Positions 54,733-63,319 of a stretch of 64,000 bases of DNA are shown here, in pieces. The translations under genes and the position numbers were made by a program. Every line of letters starts with the position of its first letter. Position 1 is the first letter of the stretch. Source of the DNA: Dyella marensis (GTDB taxonomy: Bacteria > Pseudomonadota > Gammaproteobacteria > Xanthomonadales > Rhodanobacteraceae); contig NZ_FONH01000009.1 of assembly GCF_900112865.1 (NCBI RefSeq), forward strand, positions 1-64,000. Direction: 5' to 3'. The notes beneath the pieces were generated by a model. The model was not told the origin of the DNA, did not search any database, and saw only the letters and a program-made list of their open reading frames with translations.

Positions 54733-56514
54733 GTGAAGACCCCGCATCGCATGACCTGGCTGGCGCTGGCCGCGCTCGCCCTCGCCGCACCCGCCTGGGC
54801 CGACGACACCGCCGCCCGCTTCCATCGCATCTACGAACAGGAATGGGCCTGGCGCAACGGCCAGGCCGGCATCAATAACGCCGGCGAGGCCCAGCCCAGC
54901 AACGCGCGCCTGGACGACGTCGATGCCGCCAGCCAGCAGCGCCGGCTCGAAATGTGGAAGAAGACGCTGGCCGACCTGGACGCGATCGACCCGAAGCAGC
55001 TCGGCGCCGAGGACAAGATCAACTACGCCGTGTACCGCACGCAGATCCAGAACATGCTGGCGGGGCAGCAGTACAAGCAGTGGCAGATGCCGTTCAACAG
55101 CGACTCGGCGTTCTGGAGCGACCTGGGCTACGTGCTCAACGCCGACGAGCTGCGCACACCGCAGGATTATCGGCGCTACCTCGACCGCCTCGGCCAGGTG
55201 CCGGCTTATTTCGACCAGCAGATCGCCAATATGCGCGATGGCCTCGATCGCGGCTTCACCGTGCCGCGCGCGGTACTGGACGGCCGCGATGTGTCGATCG
55301 CGGCGGTGGCGGAGCTGAAGGACCCGACCAAGAGCAGCTTCTACAAGCCGCTCGAAAACGTCTCGACCAGCGTATCCGCCGAAGATGCCGCGCGCATGCG
55401 CGAGGAGGCGAAGCAGACCATTGCGCAGAAGGTGATTCCCGCCTACGCCAGGCTGCTGAAGTTCTTCCGCGAGGAATACCTGCCGCGCGCCCGCACCACG
55501 CTCGCCGCCGAAGCCATGCCGGACGGCAAGGCCTGGTATCGCCAGCAGATCCTCGAATACACGACGCTGGACCTCGATCCCGGCGCGATCCACCAGGTCG
55601 GCCTGGAACAGGTGGCGAAGATCCATGCGCAGATGGTCAAGACCATGCAGGAGAGCGGCTTCAAGGGCAGCTTTCCCGAATTCCTGAAGTTCCTGCGCAC
55701 CGACCCGCAGTTCCACGCCAAGACGCCCGAGGAGCTGCTGATGCGCAGCGCCTGGGTGGCCAAGCAGGTGGATGGCCAGCTGGGCAAGTTCTTCGGCCGC
55801 CTGCCGCGCCAGCGCTTCGCCATCGTGCCGGTGGCGCCGGACATCGCGCCGTACTACACCTCCGGCCGCGGCGGCGCGAGCGCTTATCTGGTCAACACCT
55901 ACGACCTGCCGTCGCGCCCGCTGTACAACGTGGCGGCGCTGACCCTGCACGAATCGGCGCCGGGGCATTCGCTGCAGCTGGCGCTGGCCGCGGAGCAGAA
56001 GGGGCAACCGGCGTTCCGCCGCCAGGGTTATATCTCGGCCTACGGCGAGGGCTGGGGCCTGTACTCGGAATACCTCGGCAACGAGATGGGCATCTACAAG
56101 ACGCCCTACGACCGCTTCGGTTATCTCACCTACCAGATGTGGCGCGCCTGCCGCCTGGTGGTGGACACCGGCATTCACCACATGGGCTGGACCCGCCAGC
56201 AGGCGATCGACTACCTCACCGACAACACCGCGCTGTCCGCGCGCGAGATCGCCAACGAGGTGGACCGCTACATCAGCTGGCCGGGCCAGGCGCTGTCCTA
56301 CGAGCTGGGCTATCTGAAGATTCTGGAACTGCGCCGCAAGGCCGAGCAGGACCTCGGCACCCGCTTCGACATCCGCCACTTCCACGACACCCTGCTGGAG
56401 ATCGGCTCGGTGCCGCTGCCGGTGCTGGAGCAGCGGATCGACCGCTTCATCGAGGAAGGCGGCCCGGAGCCGGCATTCGGCTGCGATTGCGCCAAGGACC
56501 GCAGCAAGTCCTGA
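54733..56514 (+). CDS. DUF885-family metallopeptidase-like exported protein
   Basis: 593 residues. Signal peptide (MTWLALAALALAAPAWA). Start either the GTG at 54733, which abuts the SulP stop, or the ATG at 54751, six codons later. The DUF885 zinc motif HESAPGHSLQLAL and the downstream AYGEGWGLYSEYLGNEMG (with the Glu ligand) are present, as is the family ending in which the final cysteines (FGCDCAKD) are unusual. Probable periplasmic peptidase of the DUF885 group. Confidence 0.9.
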   Translation: MKTPHRMTWLALAALALAAPAWADDTAARFHRIYEQEWAWRNGQAGINNAGEAQPSNARLDDVDAASQQRRLEMWKKTLADLDAIDPKQLGAEDKINYAVYRTQIQNMLAGQQYKQWQMPFNSDSAFWSDLGYVLNADELRTPQDYRRYLDRLGQVPAYFDQQIANMRDGLDRGFTVPRAVLDGRDVSIAAVAELKDPTKSSFYKPLENVSTSVSAEDAARMREEAKQTIAQKVIPAYARLLKFFREEYLPRARTTLAAEAMPDGKAWYRQQILEYTTLDLDPGAIHQVGLEQVAKIHAQMVKTMQESGFKGSFPEFLKFLRTDPQFHAKTPEELLMRSAWVAKQVDGQLGKFFGRLPRQRFAIVPVAPDIAPYYTSGRGGASAYLVNTYDLPSRPLYNVAALTLHESAPGHSLQLALAAEQKGQPAFRRQGYISAYGEGWGLYSEYLGNEMGIYKTPYDRFGYLTYQMWRACRLVVDTGIHHMGWTRQQAIDYLTDNTALSAREIANEVDRYISWPGQALSYELGYLKILELRRKAEQDLGTRFDIRHFHDTLLEIGSVPLPVLEQRIDRFIEEGGPEPAFGCDCAKDRSKS

Positions 56515-56556
56515 AACAGGCGTGCCGGGCAGGGTCCTGGTCGATGGTGGCGTGAA

Positions 56557-56605
56557 CTCCACATATGGAGTAGACTGCACATCAACTTCACATGGAGAGT
56601 CGACA
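56557..56605 (+). promoter_or_regulatory. candidate TA operator/promoter
   Basis: ACTCCACATATGGAGT (56556-56571) is a near-palindrome with arms ACTCC/GGAGT, and a similar block CTTCACATGGAGAG follows just before the antitoxin ATG. The spacing and symmetry are typical of Xre autoregulation sites, but the binding protein is inferred. Confidence 0.4.
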
Positions 56606-57001
56606 ATGGCGGCCCACCTCCAGCCCGAATTCGTCGCGGCGTCCGAGCTCGGCGGTCCGGCCTTGCGTGCCTTCTTCAAGCTGGCCGAGCAGTGGGGGCT
56701 GCGCATCAGCGATCAGCGCCGGCTGCTCGGCGATCCGCCGGAATCGACCTTCTACAAATGGAAGCGCCAGCAGGAAGGCAGCCTCGGCCGCGACGTACTC
56801 GAGCGCATCAGCTACCTGCTGGGCATCTACAAGGACCTGCAGATCCTGTTCCCCGATGCGAGCCAGGCCGATGCCTGGGTGCGCAAGCCGAACCAGGCGC
56901 CGCTGTTCGGCGGCCGCTCGGCGCTGGAGCGCATGTTGTCGGGCAACGTGGCCGATCTCTACGTGGTGCGGCAATACCTCGACGCGCAACGCGGCTGGTG
57001 A
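56606..57001 (+). CDS. Xre/MbcA/ParS-type antitoxin
   Basis: 131 residues. The N-terminal DNA-binding-like helices (LRISDQRRLLGDPPESTFYKWKRQ) are followed by the toxin-binding DUF2384 domain (LFPDASQADAWVRKPNQAPLFGGRSALERMLSG), which ends at the C-terminus. It precedes a RES-domain gene by 84 bases, as in MbcAT/ParST pairs. The ATG at 56606 follows GGAGAG. Confidence 0.92.
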   Translation: MAAHLQPEFVAASELGGPALRAFFKLAEQWGLRISDQRRLLGDPPESTFYKWKRQQEGSLGRDVLERISYLLGIYKDLQILFPDASQADAWVRKPNQAPLFGGRSALERMLSGNVADLYVVRQYLDAQRGW

Positions 57002-57085
57002 CCGGCGCGGCACGCGTCGCAGTCGGCGATACCCCGGGGCTGCATACTTGCCTGTCCTGGCAGGCACAGTGAAGAAGCTTCCGTC

Positions 57086-57784
57086 ATGGCAGACACCCCA
57101 CCCCTGAAACGCATCCGCTGGAGCCAGGCTCTGCGCATCGTGCCCAGCCGCTTTCCGCCGGTGAGCGTGTACGACCGCATCGCCGATCCGGACGATCTCG
57201 AAGCGTTGTTCGCCATCGAGGCGCTGACCAATCCGCGCATCCGCGACGAGCTCGGCGTGCTGCCGCTGGTGCCGCAGGAGCGCCGCGTCAGCGGGCCCGG
57301 CACCACGCCGGTGATGGCTGCTTTCACGCATCTGAATCCGGATGGCAGCCGTTTCTCCGACGGCAGCTGGGGCGTGTTCTACGCGGCGCGCAGCCTGACC
57401 ACCGCGGTGGAGGAAACCGTCTTCCACCGCGAGCGCTTCCTTGCCGCCACCGCGGAACCGCCGTGCGACGTGGAGATGCGCTGCTACCGCACCAGCATCC
57501 AGGCCAAGCTGCACGACCTGCGCGGCGGCTGGCCGGCCGAGCACGATCCGGACAGCTACGTGGCCAGCGTGAAGCTGGCGCGCCGGCTGCGCGCGGACGG
57601 TTCCGACGGCATCGTGTACGACAGCGTGCGCCACGCGGGCGGCGAATGCGTGGCGGTGTTCTATCCGGACTGCGTGGCGCCCTGCGTGCAGGCCGAGCAC
57701 CTGCGCTATTGCTGGGACGGCAAGCGCATCGCGAAGGTGCTAGCGGTGAGCGAGTTGAAGCGCGGCAAGAAGATGGTGCAATGA
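57086..57784 (+). CDS. RES-domain toxin (NAD-targeting)
   Basis: 232 residues. RES domain proteins of Xre-RES pairs degrade NAD+ (MbcT, Res) or ADP-ribosylate a target (ParT). Family blocks: VYDRIADPDDLEALFAIE, GSWGVFYAARSLTTAVEETVFHRE, and GSDGIVYDSVRHAGGECVAVFYPD. The R, E and S-type residues are plausibly present in PRIRDELG, AVEETVFH and SDGIVYDS. Paired with the antitoxin upstream; a terminator follows 20 bases after the stop. Confidence 0.93.
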   Translation: MADTPPLKRIRWSQALRIVPSRFPPVSVYDRIADPDDLEALFAIEALTNPRIRDELGVLPLVPQERRVSGPGTTPVMAAFTHLNPDGSRFSDGSWGVFYAARSLTTAVEETVFHRERFLAATAEPPCDVEMRCYRTSIQAKLHDLRGGWPAEHDPDSYVASVKLARRLRADGSDGIVYDSVRHAGGECVAVFYPDCVAPCVQAEHLRYCWDGKRIAKVLAVSELKRGKKMVQ

Positions 57785-57804
57785 GCGTCGTCGTCATGAG
57801 ACAT

Positions 57805-57835
57805 GAAAAGGCCCGCGCGTGCGGGCCTTTTCTTT
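57805..57835. terminator. bidirectional terminator after the RES gene
   Basis: GAAAAGGCCCGC, loop GCGT, GCGGGCCTTTTCTTT: a 12-bp stem (57805-57816 with 57821-57832). It ends the toxin-antitoxin transcript, and the leftward phhA gene terminates just to its right. Confidence 0.92.
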
Positions 57836-57856
57836 AGGGTGGACGCCGATGTCGCC

Positions 57857-58750
57857 TCAGGTATCCGCATCGGTCGCGAAGCCCTCGCGCGTGCCGCGGG
57901 TGAACACGCGGTCGCTGTCGAGGACGTCGGCGGCGGCATGCGCCTCGCGCGTCTTCAGGTCGGCGTAGATCGGCGTGAAGTCCGGACGGGTCGCATCGAA
58001 CAGCTGCTCGAAGCTGTCGATCACGAAGTAAGTCTGCTGGAAGGTGTCGATGCGGTAGCGCGTATTCATCACGCGCTCCAGCCCGAAGCCGATGCGATTC
58101 GGCGCGGCCGAATCCAGACAGTAGATCGACTCGCCCTTGGAGCTGACAATGCCGGCGCCGTAGATGCGCATGCCTTCGCTGGTGTTGATCAGGCCGAACT
58201 CCACCGTGTACCAGTACAGGCGCGTGAGGTTCATCAGCGCTTCCGGGCCGATGCCGAAGGCCTTCATGCCGCCGCGGCCGTAGGCCTGCATGTAGTCGGC
58301 GAACACCGGATTGAGCAGCAGCGGTACGTGGCCGAACAGGTCGTGGAACAGGTCCGGTTCGCTCAGGTAGTCGAGCTGGTCGGGGCGGCGGATCCACCAG
58401 CTGACCGGGAAGCGGCGGTTGGCCAGGTGATCGAAGAACACCTCGTCCGGCAGCAGGCCCTCGACCGCGACCAGCTCCCAACCCGTGGTTTCGCCCAGCA
58501 CCTTGTTGAGGTCGGCGAACTTCGGGATGCCGTTCTCGCCCATGCCGAAGCGTTCGATGCCGTCGAGGAATTCCTGGCAGGCGCGGCCCTTCAGCAGTTC
58601 GCGCTGGCGGCGGTACAGGGTGTTCCAGACCTCGTGGTCGGTCTGGCTGTAGTCGGCCCAGGGCTGCTCGACCACGCCGGTGGCATACACCGGCACATAA
58701 CCGCGGTCGGTCTGCTGGTGCTCGACTTTGCGTGGCGTGCTGTGGTCCAT
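57857..58750 (-). CDS. phhA: phenylalanine 4-monooxygenase
   Basis: 297 residues, pterin-dependent. Converts phenylalanine to tyrosine. Aromatic amino acid hydroxylase core: PDQLDYLSEPDLFHDLFGHVPLL holds the two iron-binding histidines, and WYTVEFGLI the glutamate. The start at 58750 follows GGAGG. The recycling enzyme for the pterin (phhB) is not in the window. Divergent from an Lrp-type regulator, the usual partner arrangement. Confidence 0.97.
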   Translation of the reverse strand: MDHSTPRKVEHQQTDRGYVPVYATGVVEQPWADYSQTDHEVWNTLYRRQRELLKGRACQEFLDGIERFGMGENGIPKFADLNKVLGETTGWELVAVEGLLPDEVFFDHLANRRFPVSWWIRRPDQLDYLSEPDLFHDLFGHVPLLLNPVFADYMQAYGRGGMKAFGIGPEALMNLTRLYWYTVEFGLINTSEGMRIYGAGIVSSKGESIYCLDSAAPNRIGFGLERVMNTRYRIDTFQQTYFVIDSFEQLFDATRPDFTPIYADLKTREAHAAADVLDSDRVFTRGTREGFATDADT

Positions 58751-58808
58751 GGCGGGCCTCCGGTAGAAGGACAACAGCATACGGCGGCGGGCGCGCATGA
58801 AGGTTGTT

Positions 58809-58841
58809 TTATTGCACTATTGGGCTGCGAAAGCGCAATAA
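58809..58841. promoter_or_regulatory. candidate Lrp-type operator between phhA and its regulator
   Basis: TTATTGC (58809-58815) and GCAATAA (58835-58841), perfect inverted heptamers 19 bases apart, centred in the 128-bp divergent region. The two starts lie at 58750 (leftward) and 58879 (rightward). Plausible binding site of the adjacent regulator. Confidence 0.5.
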
Positions 58842-58878
58842 TCATGCGCTAAGACGATCAATCATCGGAGTATCTTGC

Positions 58879-59355
58879 ATGGCAACCCTCGACCGCACTG
58901 ACCTGCGCATGCTCGCCGTCCTGCAGAGCGAGGGGCGCATCACCAATGCCGATCTGGCCGAGCGGGTGAATCTTTCCCCCTCCGCCTGCCTGCGCCGCCT
59001 GCAGCGGCTGGAAGCCGAGGGCGTGCTCACCGGCTACAGCGCGCAGGTGGATCCGGAAGCGGTCGGCCTGGGCCTGCAGGCCTTCGTCCGCGTGCAGCTG
59101 GCCAAGCACGAGGGCGAGGCGATCGAGCGCTTCGTGCGCAACGTCAACGAGTGGGACGAGATCGTGGCCTGCTACGCGCTGACCGGCGACATGGATTACC
59201 TGATGCATATCTATGTCGCCGACCTGCAGCACTTCTCGCGTTTCCTGCTCGACCGCCTGCTCAATGCCTCCGGCGTGGCGGACGTGAACTCCAGCTTCGT
59301 GCTGCGCACGGTGAAGCGCTCGGCGGCGCTGCCGCTGTCACAGCTGGAATCGTAG
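58879..59355 (+). CDS. Lrp/AsnC-family transcriptional regulator
   Basis: 158 residues. Helix-turn-helix (RITNADLAERVNLSPSACLRRLQRLE) and RAM/ligand domain (QAFVRVQLAKHEGEAIERFVRN to DYLMHIYVADLQHF). Divergent from phhA, hence probably an amino-acid-responsive regulator of phenylalanine breakdown. Its TAG stop lies inside the left arm of a palindromic repeat starting at 59351. Confidence 0.95.
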   Translation: MATLDRTDLRMLAVLQSEGRITNADLAERVNLSPSACLRRLQRLEAEGVLTGYSAQVDPEAVGLGLQAFVRVQLAKHEGEAIERFVRNVNEWDEIVACYALTGDMDYLMHIYVADLQHFSRFLLDRLLNASGVADVNSSFVLRTVKRSAALPLSQLES

Positions 59356-59438
59356 GTTGGGGTGAGCGCAGCGAACCCCAACGTTGCGACGCGCCTGAAG
59401 GCCTGTTGGGGTTCGCCCTTGGCTCACCCCAACCTACG
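59351..59438. repeat. palindromic intergenic repeat, copy C
   Basis: CGTAGGTTGGGGTGAGC (59351-59367) with GCTCACCCCAACCTACG (59422-59438), 17-bp perfect arms, and inner GCGAACCCCAAC against GTTGGGGTTCGC. Same family as 662-761. It lies between the convergent Lrp and MFS genes, supplies the Lrp stop codon (59353-59355), and its right arm ends 3 bases before the MFS stop codon. Confidence 0.85.
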
Positions 59439-59441
59439 CCT

Positions 59442-60725
59442 CTACGCCGCCTCGCCGGCCAGCGCCGGCAGCTCGCGGCGGCGGCCGATGCGCAGCGCCA
59501 GGAAGGCCGCCACCACGCCGGTGGCGCCGGCGATCACGAACGGCGTCATGTAGCTGCCCAGCTGCACGCGCAGCACGCCGGCCATGAAGGCCGCGGCGGC
59601 GGCGCCCACCTGGTGGCCGGCCACCACCCAGCCGAACACCACCGGCGCGTCGCGCTCGCCGAAGGCGTCGGTGGTCAAGCGCAGCGTCGGCGGCACGGTG
59701 GCGATCCAGTCCAGGCCGTAGAACACGCCGAACAGCGACAGGCTGTACAGCGAGAAATCCGAGTACGGCAGATAGATCAGCGACAGGCCGCGCAGGCTGT
59801 AATAGACGAACAGCAGCTTGCGCGGGTCGAAGCGGTCGGTCAGCCAGCCGGACGCCGTGGTGCCGACCAGATCGAAGATACCCATCAGCGCCAGCAGGCC
59901 CGCGGCGCGGACTTCGGGGATGCCGTGGTCGCCGCACAGCGCGATGAAGTGCGTGCCAATCAGCCCGTTGGTGGTGAAACCGCACACGAAGAAAGTGGCG
60001 AACAGCAACCAGAACGTGCCATTGCGGCTGGCCTTGCGCAGCACACCCAGGGTCATCGCGAACAGGTTGCCCGCCGGCGCGCCGACGTCGACCGGCTCGT
60101 CCGCCGCGGCGCCGTAGCGGCGCAGGCCGATGTCGGACGGCCGTTCGGGCAACAGCCACGCCGCCAGCGGGATCAGCGCCGCGGAGACTGCGGCAATGGT
60201 CAGCACCACCGCCTGCCAGCCGGCGTGCTCGGCGATCGCCGCCAGGCCCGGCAGGAAGATCAGCGTGCCGGTGGCGGTGCTGGCGGTGAGCAGGCCCATC
60301 ATCAGCCCCCGATGGGTGCTGAACCAGCGGCCCACCACGGTGGCGCCCATCACCACCGCCACGCAGCCGGTACCGGCGCCGGACAGCACGCCCCAGGTCG
60401 CCAGCAGTTGCCAGGGCTGGCTCATCAGGGCGCTGGACGCGGCGGCGACGGTCATCACGGTCAAGGCCACCAGCAGCACCCGGCGGATGCCGAAGCGCTG
60501 CATCAGCGCCGCGGCGAACGGGCCCATCAGGCCGTACAGCAGGATGCCGACGGCAGCCGCGGAGGAAATGCTGTCGCGGCTCCAACCGAAGGCCGCGCCC
60601 AGCGGCAGCATCAGCACGCCGGGCGTGGCACGCATGCCGGCCGAGGCCAGCAGCGACAGGAAAACCACGGCGACGACCACGAAGGCATAGTTTTGGCCGA
60701 AGGGCCGGCGGCGTTGTATAGTCAT
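59442..60725 (-). CDS. MFS transporter regulated by the divergent TetR gene
   Basis: 427 residues, 12 membrane segments, cytoplasmic loops STHRGLMM and LTDRFDPRKLLF. Best compared with the MFS oxalate/formate-type or monocarboxylate-like members, but the substrate is unknown. Its ATG lies among TetR operators shared with the divergent regulator, so efflux or uptake of an inducing compound is likely. Confidence 0.88.
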   Translation of the reverse strand: MTIQRRRPFGQNYAFVVVAVVFLSLLASAGMRATPGVLMLPLGAAFGWSRDSISSAAAVGILLYGLMGPFAAALMQRFGIRRVLLVALTVMTVAAASSALMSQPWQLLATWGVLSGAGTGCVAVVMGATVVGRWFSTHRGLMMGLLTASTATGTLIFLPGLAAIAEHAGWQAVVLTIAAVSAALIPLAAWLLPERPSDIGLRRYGAAADEPVDVGAPAGNLFAMTLGVLRKASRNGTFWLLFATFFVCGFTTNGLIGTHFIALCGDHGIPEVRAAGLLALMGIFDLVGTTASGWLTDRFDPRKLLFVYYSLRGLSLIYLPYSDFSLYSLSLFGVFYGLDWIATVPPTLRLTTDAFGERDAPVVFGWVVAGHQVGAAAAAFMAGVLRVQLGSYMTPFVIAGATGVVAAFLALRIGRRRELPALAGEAA

Positions 60726-60775
60726 GTTACCGATCGGTACGGGACGGAAGTGCAGAGTACGTACCGATCGGTAAC
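60726..60775. promoter_or_regulatory. paired TetR operators between MFS and tetR genes
   Basis: GTTACCGATCGGTAC (60726-60740) and GTACCGATCGGTAAC (60761-60775): each contains the perfect palindrome ACCGATCGGT (60729-60738 and 60763-60772), and the two copies are mirror images. The centres are 34 bp apart. They occupy the divergent promoter of the MFS gene at 60725 and the TetR gene at 60795. Confidence 0.9.
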
Positions 60776-60794
60776 ATTGTCAACAGGTCGATCC

Positions 60795-61412
60795 ATGTCC
60801 AAACGCACGAAATCCATGCCGGAACCCGCCGACGTCGCCGAAACGCCGCGCCGCGCCGCCGATCGCATCCGCGACACCGCCTTCGACCTGTTCTATCGCG
60901 AAGGCATCCGCGCCATTGGCGTGGAGGAGATCGTCAACCGCGCCGGCGTGACCAAGCCCAGCCTGTACCGCGCCTTCGAGTCCAAGGACGAGCTGATCGC
61001 CGAGTACCTGCGCGACTACGACCGCCGCTTCCGCGACAACTTCGCGGCCCAGGGCGCCGGACATCCGGACGACCCCAAGGCCCAGCTGCTCGCCTATGTG
61101 GATTACCTCGCCGTGCGCGCCAGCACCGAGGGTTATCGCGGCTGCGGCCTGACCAATGCGGTGATCGAATACCCCGACCCCGCCCATCCCGCGCACCAGG
61201 TCGGCGTGGAGAGCAAGCAGGCCCTGCGCGAACGCCTGCGCGAGATGTGCCACGCCATGGGCGCTGCCGATGCGGACGAACTGGCCGACGGGCTGCTGCT
61301 GCTGATCGAGGGCAGCTACGTCTCCGGCCAGGCCTTCGGCGAGCGCAGTCCCGCGCGGGTGCTGGGTGCGATGGCGCGCCGGCTGATCGAGGCCAGCCTG
61401 GCCTCGCGCTGA
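60795..61412 (+). CDS. TetR-family transcriptional regulator
   Basis: 205 residues. N-terminal TetR helix-turn-helix (FDLFYREGIRAIGVEEIVNRAGVTKPSLYRAFESK) and a ligand-binding domain including RGCGLTNAVIEYPDPAHPA, a segment seen in the common TetR_C group that controls small-molecule efflux. Represses itself and the MFS gene by inference from the two operators in front. Confidence 0.94.
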   Translation: MSKRTKSMPEPADVAETPRRAADRIRDTAFDLFYREGIRAIGVEEIVNRAGVTKPSLYRAFESKDELIAEYLRDYDRRFRDNFAAQGAGHPDDPKAQLLAYVDYLAVRASTEGYRGCGLTNAVIEYPDPAHPAHQVGVESKQALRERLREMCHAMGAADADELADGLLLLIEGSYVSGQAFGERSPARVLGAMARRLIEASLASR

Positions 61413-61514
61413 TTCACCCGGGCATCGGTTTGAAACGTCAGTGGAATGCCGTCTGCACCATGCGCATGCGCACAGCCGACGTATCGTCTGACTAACGCTA
61501 AACTAACCGGACCG

Positions 61515-62315
61515 ATGAGCACCGATACCGTCTCCGCCCAGGACCGAGATTTCCTGCGACCGCTGCGCTACTTCTGGCGCATCCCCCTGCTGCTCCTGCA
61601 TATCGTGCTGGGCGTGTTCCTGTGCGCCGGCATCCTCAGCTGGAACCGGCATGCGGTGATGAAGGACGGCATCGAGCCGTTCGCCCATCGCATGATCCGC
61701 TGGTGGTCGCGCGCACTGCTGCGCATCTTCGGCCTGCGCTCGGTGCGCCACGGCCAACCGCTGCGCGATCCGGTGCTGTTCGTCGCCAACCACACCTCGT
61801 GGATCGATATCGAGCTGCTGCACAGCCAGCGCGCGGCCTGCTTCGTGGCCAAGGCCGAGATCGCCAGCTGGCCGCTGGTCGGCTGGCTGGCCGCCAGCGG
61901 CGGCACCATCTTCCATCGCCGCGGCAGCAATCATTCGCTGGCCACCGTGATGCAGGTGATGGTCGAGCGCCTGCGCAGCGGCCGCTCGGTGGCGGTGTTT
62001 CCCGAGGGCGGCACCGGCCATAACGGCGTGCTGCGCGTGTTCCATGCGCGCATCTTCCAGGCCGCGCTGGACGCCGAGGTGCCGGTGCAGCCGGTGGCGC
62101 TGCGCTTCGCGCGCGACGGTCGCCGGGTGATCGACGCGGGCTTTCGCGAGCACGAGAACTTCATGCAGAACTTCCTGCGCCTGCTGGGCGAGGCGCCGCT
62201 GGACGCCGAAGTGCATTTCCTCGAGCCGGTGCCGGCCATGCCGGATGCGCGCCGCCGCATGGCCGAACTGTCGCGCGAACGCATCGCCGCGGCGCTGGAA
62301 GACCGCACCGCATGA
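61515..62315 (+). CDS. PlsC-like 1-acylglycerol-3-phosphate acyltransferase
   Basis: 266 residues. Acyltransferase with HX4D box NHTSWID, block III FPEGGTGHNG and an N-terminal membrane anchor (IPLLLLHIVLGVFLCAGIL). Acylates lysophospholipids or similar acceptors at the membrane. It overlaps the next gene by ATGA (62312-62315), so the hydrolase is translationally coupled and may act in the same lipid step. Confidence 0.92.
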   Translation: MSTDTVSAQDRDFLRPLRYFWRIPLLLLHIVLGVFLCAGILSWNRHAVMKDGIEPFAHRMIRWWSRALLRIFGLRSVRHGQPLRDPVLFVANHTSWIDIELLHSQRAACFVAKAEIASWPLVGWLAASGGTIFHRRGSNHSLATVMQVMVERLRSGRSVAVFPEGGTGHNGVLRVFHARIFQAALDAEVPVQPVALRFARDGRRVIDAGFREHENFMQNFLRLLGEAPLDAEVHFLEPVPAMPDARRRMAELSRERIAAALEDRTA

Positions 62316-63313
62316 CGCTCCCCCGAGGCGCCGACTTCAACCCGCCGTGGCCACTCACCAGCGGCCACATCCAGACCATGCTGTCCTCCAGCGGCGTGCG
62401 CCGCCAGCTGCTGCCGCGCGCGGCGCAGGCGGTGCGCGAAGGCGCCGAGGAAACGATGGTGGATGGCGGCGACGGCGTGCGCCTGACCGGCGCCTACACC
62501 GCGCAGAAAACACTCCCGCAGGCGCGCGGCCTGGCTGTGCTGTTCCACGGTTGGGAAGGCAGCGTCGATTCCACTTATGTGCTGCAGACCGGCAGCCGCC
62601 TGCTGGCCGAAGGCTGGGACGTGTTCCGGCTGAATTTCCGCGACCACGGCGACAGCCATCCGCTCAACGAGGCGCTGTTCCATTCCTGCCGCATCGACGA
62701 AGTGGTGCACGCGCTGGGCGACATCGCGCGCCGCTGGCCGTCGCGCAAGCTGGTGCTGGCGGGCTTCTCGCTGGGCGGCAACTTCGCGCTGCGCGCCGCG
62801 TTGCGCGCGCCGGAAGCCGGCGTGCCGCTGGATTACGCGCTGGCGGTGTGCCCGATCGTCGATCCGGGCGAGGGCCTGTTCTCGTTGGAGGAATCGGCGC
62901 CGTGGTTCTACCGGGCGTACTTCCTGCGCAAGTGGCGCCGGTCGCTGCGCGCCAAGCAGGCGGCCTTCCCGCATCGCCAGTACTTCGAACTGGATGAGCT
63001 CAAGCAGAACCTGCGCGGCCTGACCGAATCGCTGGTGCTGCGCCATACCGACTTCGGCTCGCTGCAGGCTTATCTGGACGGCTATTCGGTGGCCGGCGCC
63101 GCGCTCGAGCGCATGCAGATTCCGGCGACCATCCTCACCGCGCGCGACGATCCGGTGATTCCGGTCGACGCCTTCGAGAAGCTGCAGCTGCCGCCCTGCG
63201 TGGAGCTGGACATCGCACCGCACGGCGGTCATTGCGGCTTCATCCGCGGGATGGACATGACCAGCTTCACGGACGAGTACATCGCCGCGCGCTTCAACGC
63301 GCTGGCGGACTGA
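62312..63313 (+). CDS. YheT-like alpha/beta hydrolase
   Basis: 333 residues. YheT/ABHD1-3 family: starts FNPPWPLTSGHIQTML, AVLFHGWEGSVDSTYVL (oxyanion His-Gly), nucleophile GFSLGGNFALRAAL, acid in TARDDPVIPVD and histidine in PHGGHCGF. Function in bacteria uncertain; probably a lipid or ester hydrolase. Coupled to the acyltransferase. Confidence 0.92.
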   Translation: MTLPRGADFNPPWPLTSGHIQTMLSSSGVRRQLLPRAAQAVREGAEETMVDGGDGVRLTGAYTAQKTLPQARGLAVLFHGWEGSVDSTYVLQTGSRLLAEGWDVFRLNFRDHGDSHPLNEALFHSCRIDEVVHALGDIARRWPSRKLVLAGFSLGGNFALRAALRAPEAGVPLDYALAVCPIVDPGEGLFSLEESAPWFYRAYFLRKWRRSLRAKQAAFPHRQYFELDELKQNLRGLTESLVLRHTDFGSLQAYLDGYSVAGAALERMQIPATILTARDDPVIPVDAFEKLQLPPCVELDIAPHGGHCGFIRGMDMTSFTDEYIAARFNALAD

Positions 63314-63319
63314 CGCCCG

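Noticed and set aside
53050-56706. 1218-codon minus-strand frame
   Set aside because: It covers a SulP transporter, a DUF885 protein and an antitoxin start on the other strand, all with clear motifs; the antisense product is Gln/Arg/His-rich with no domain.
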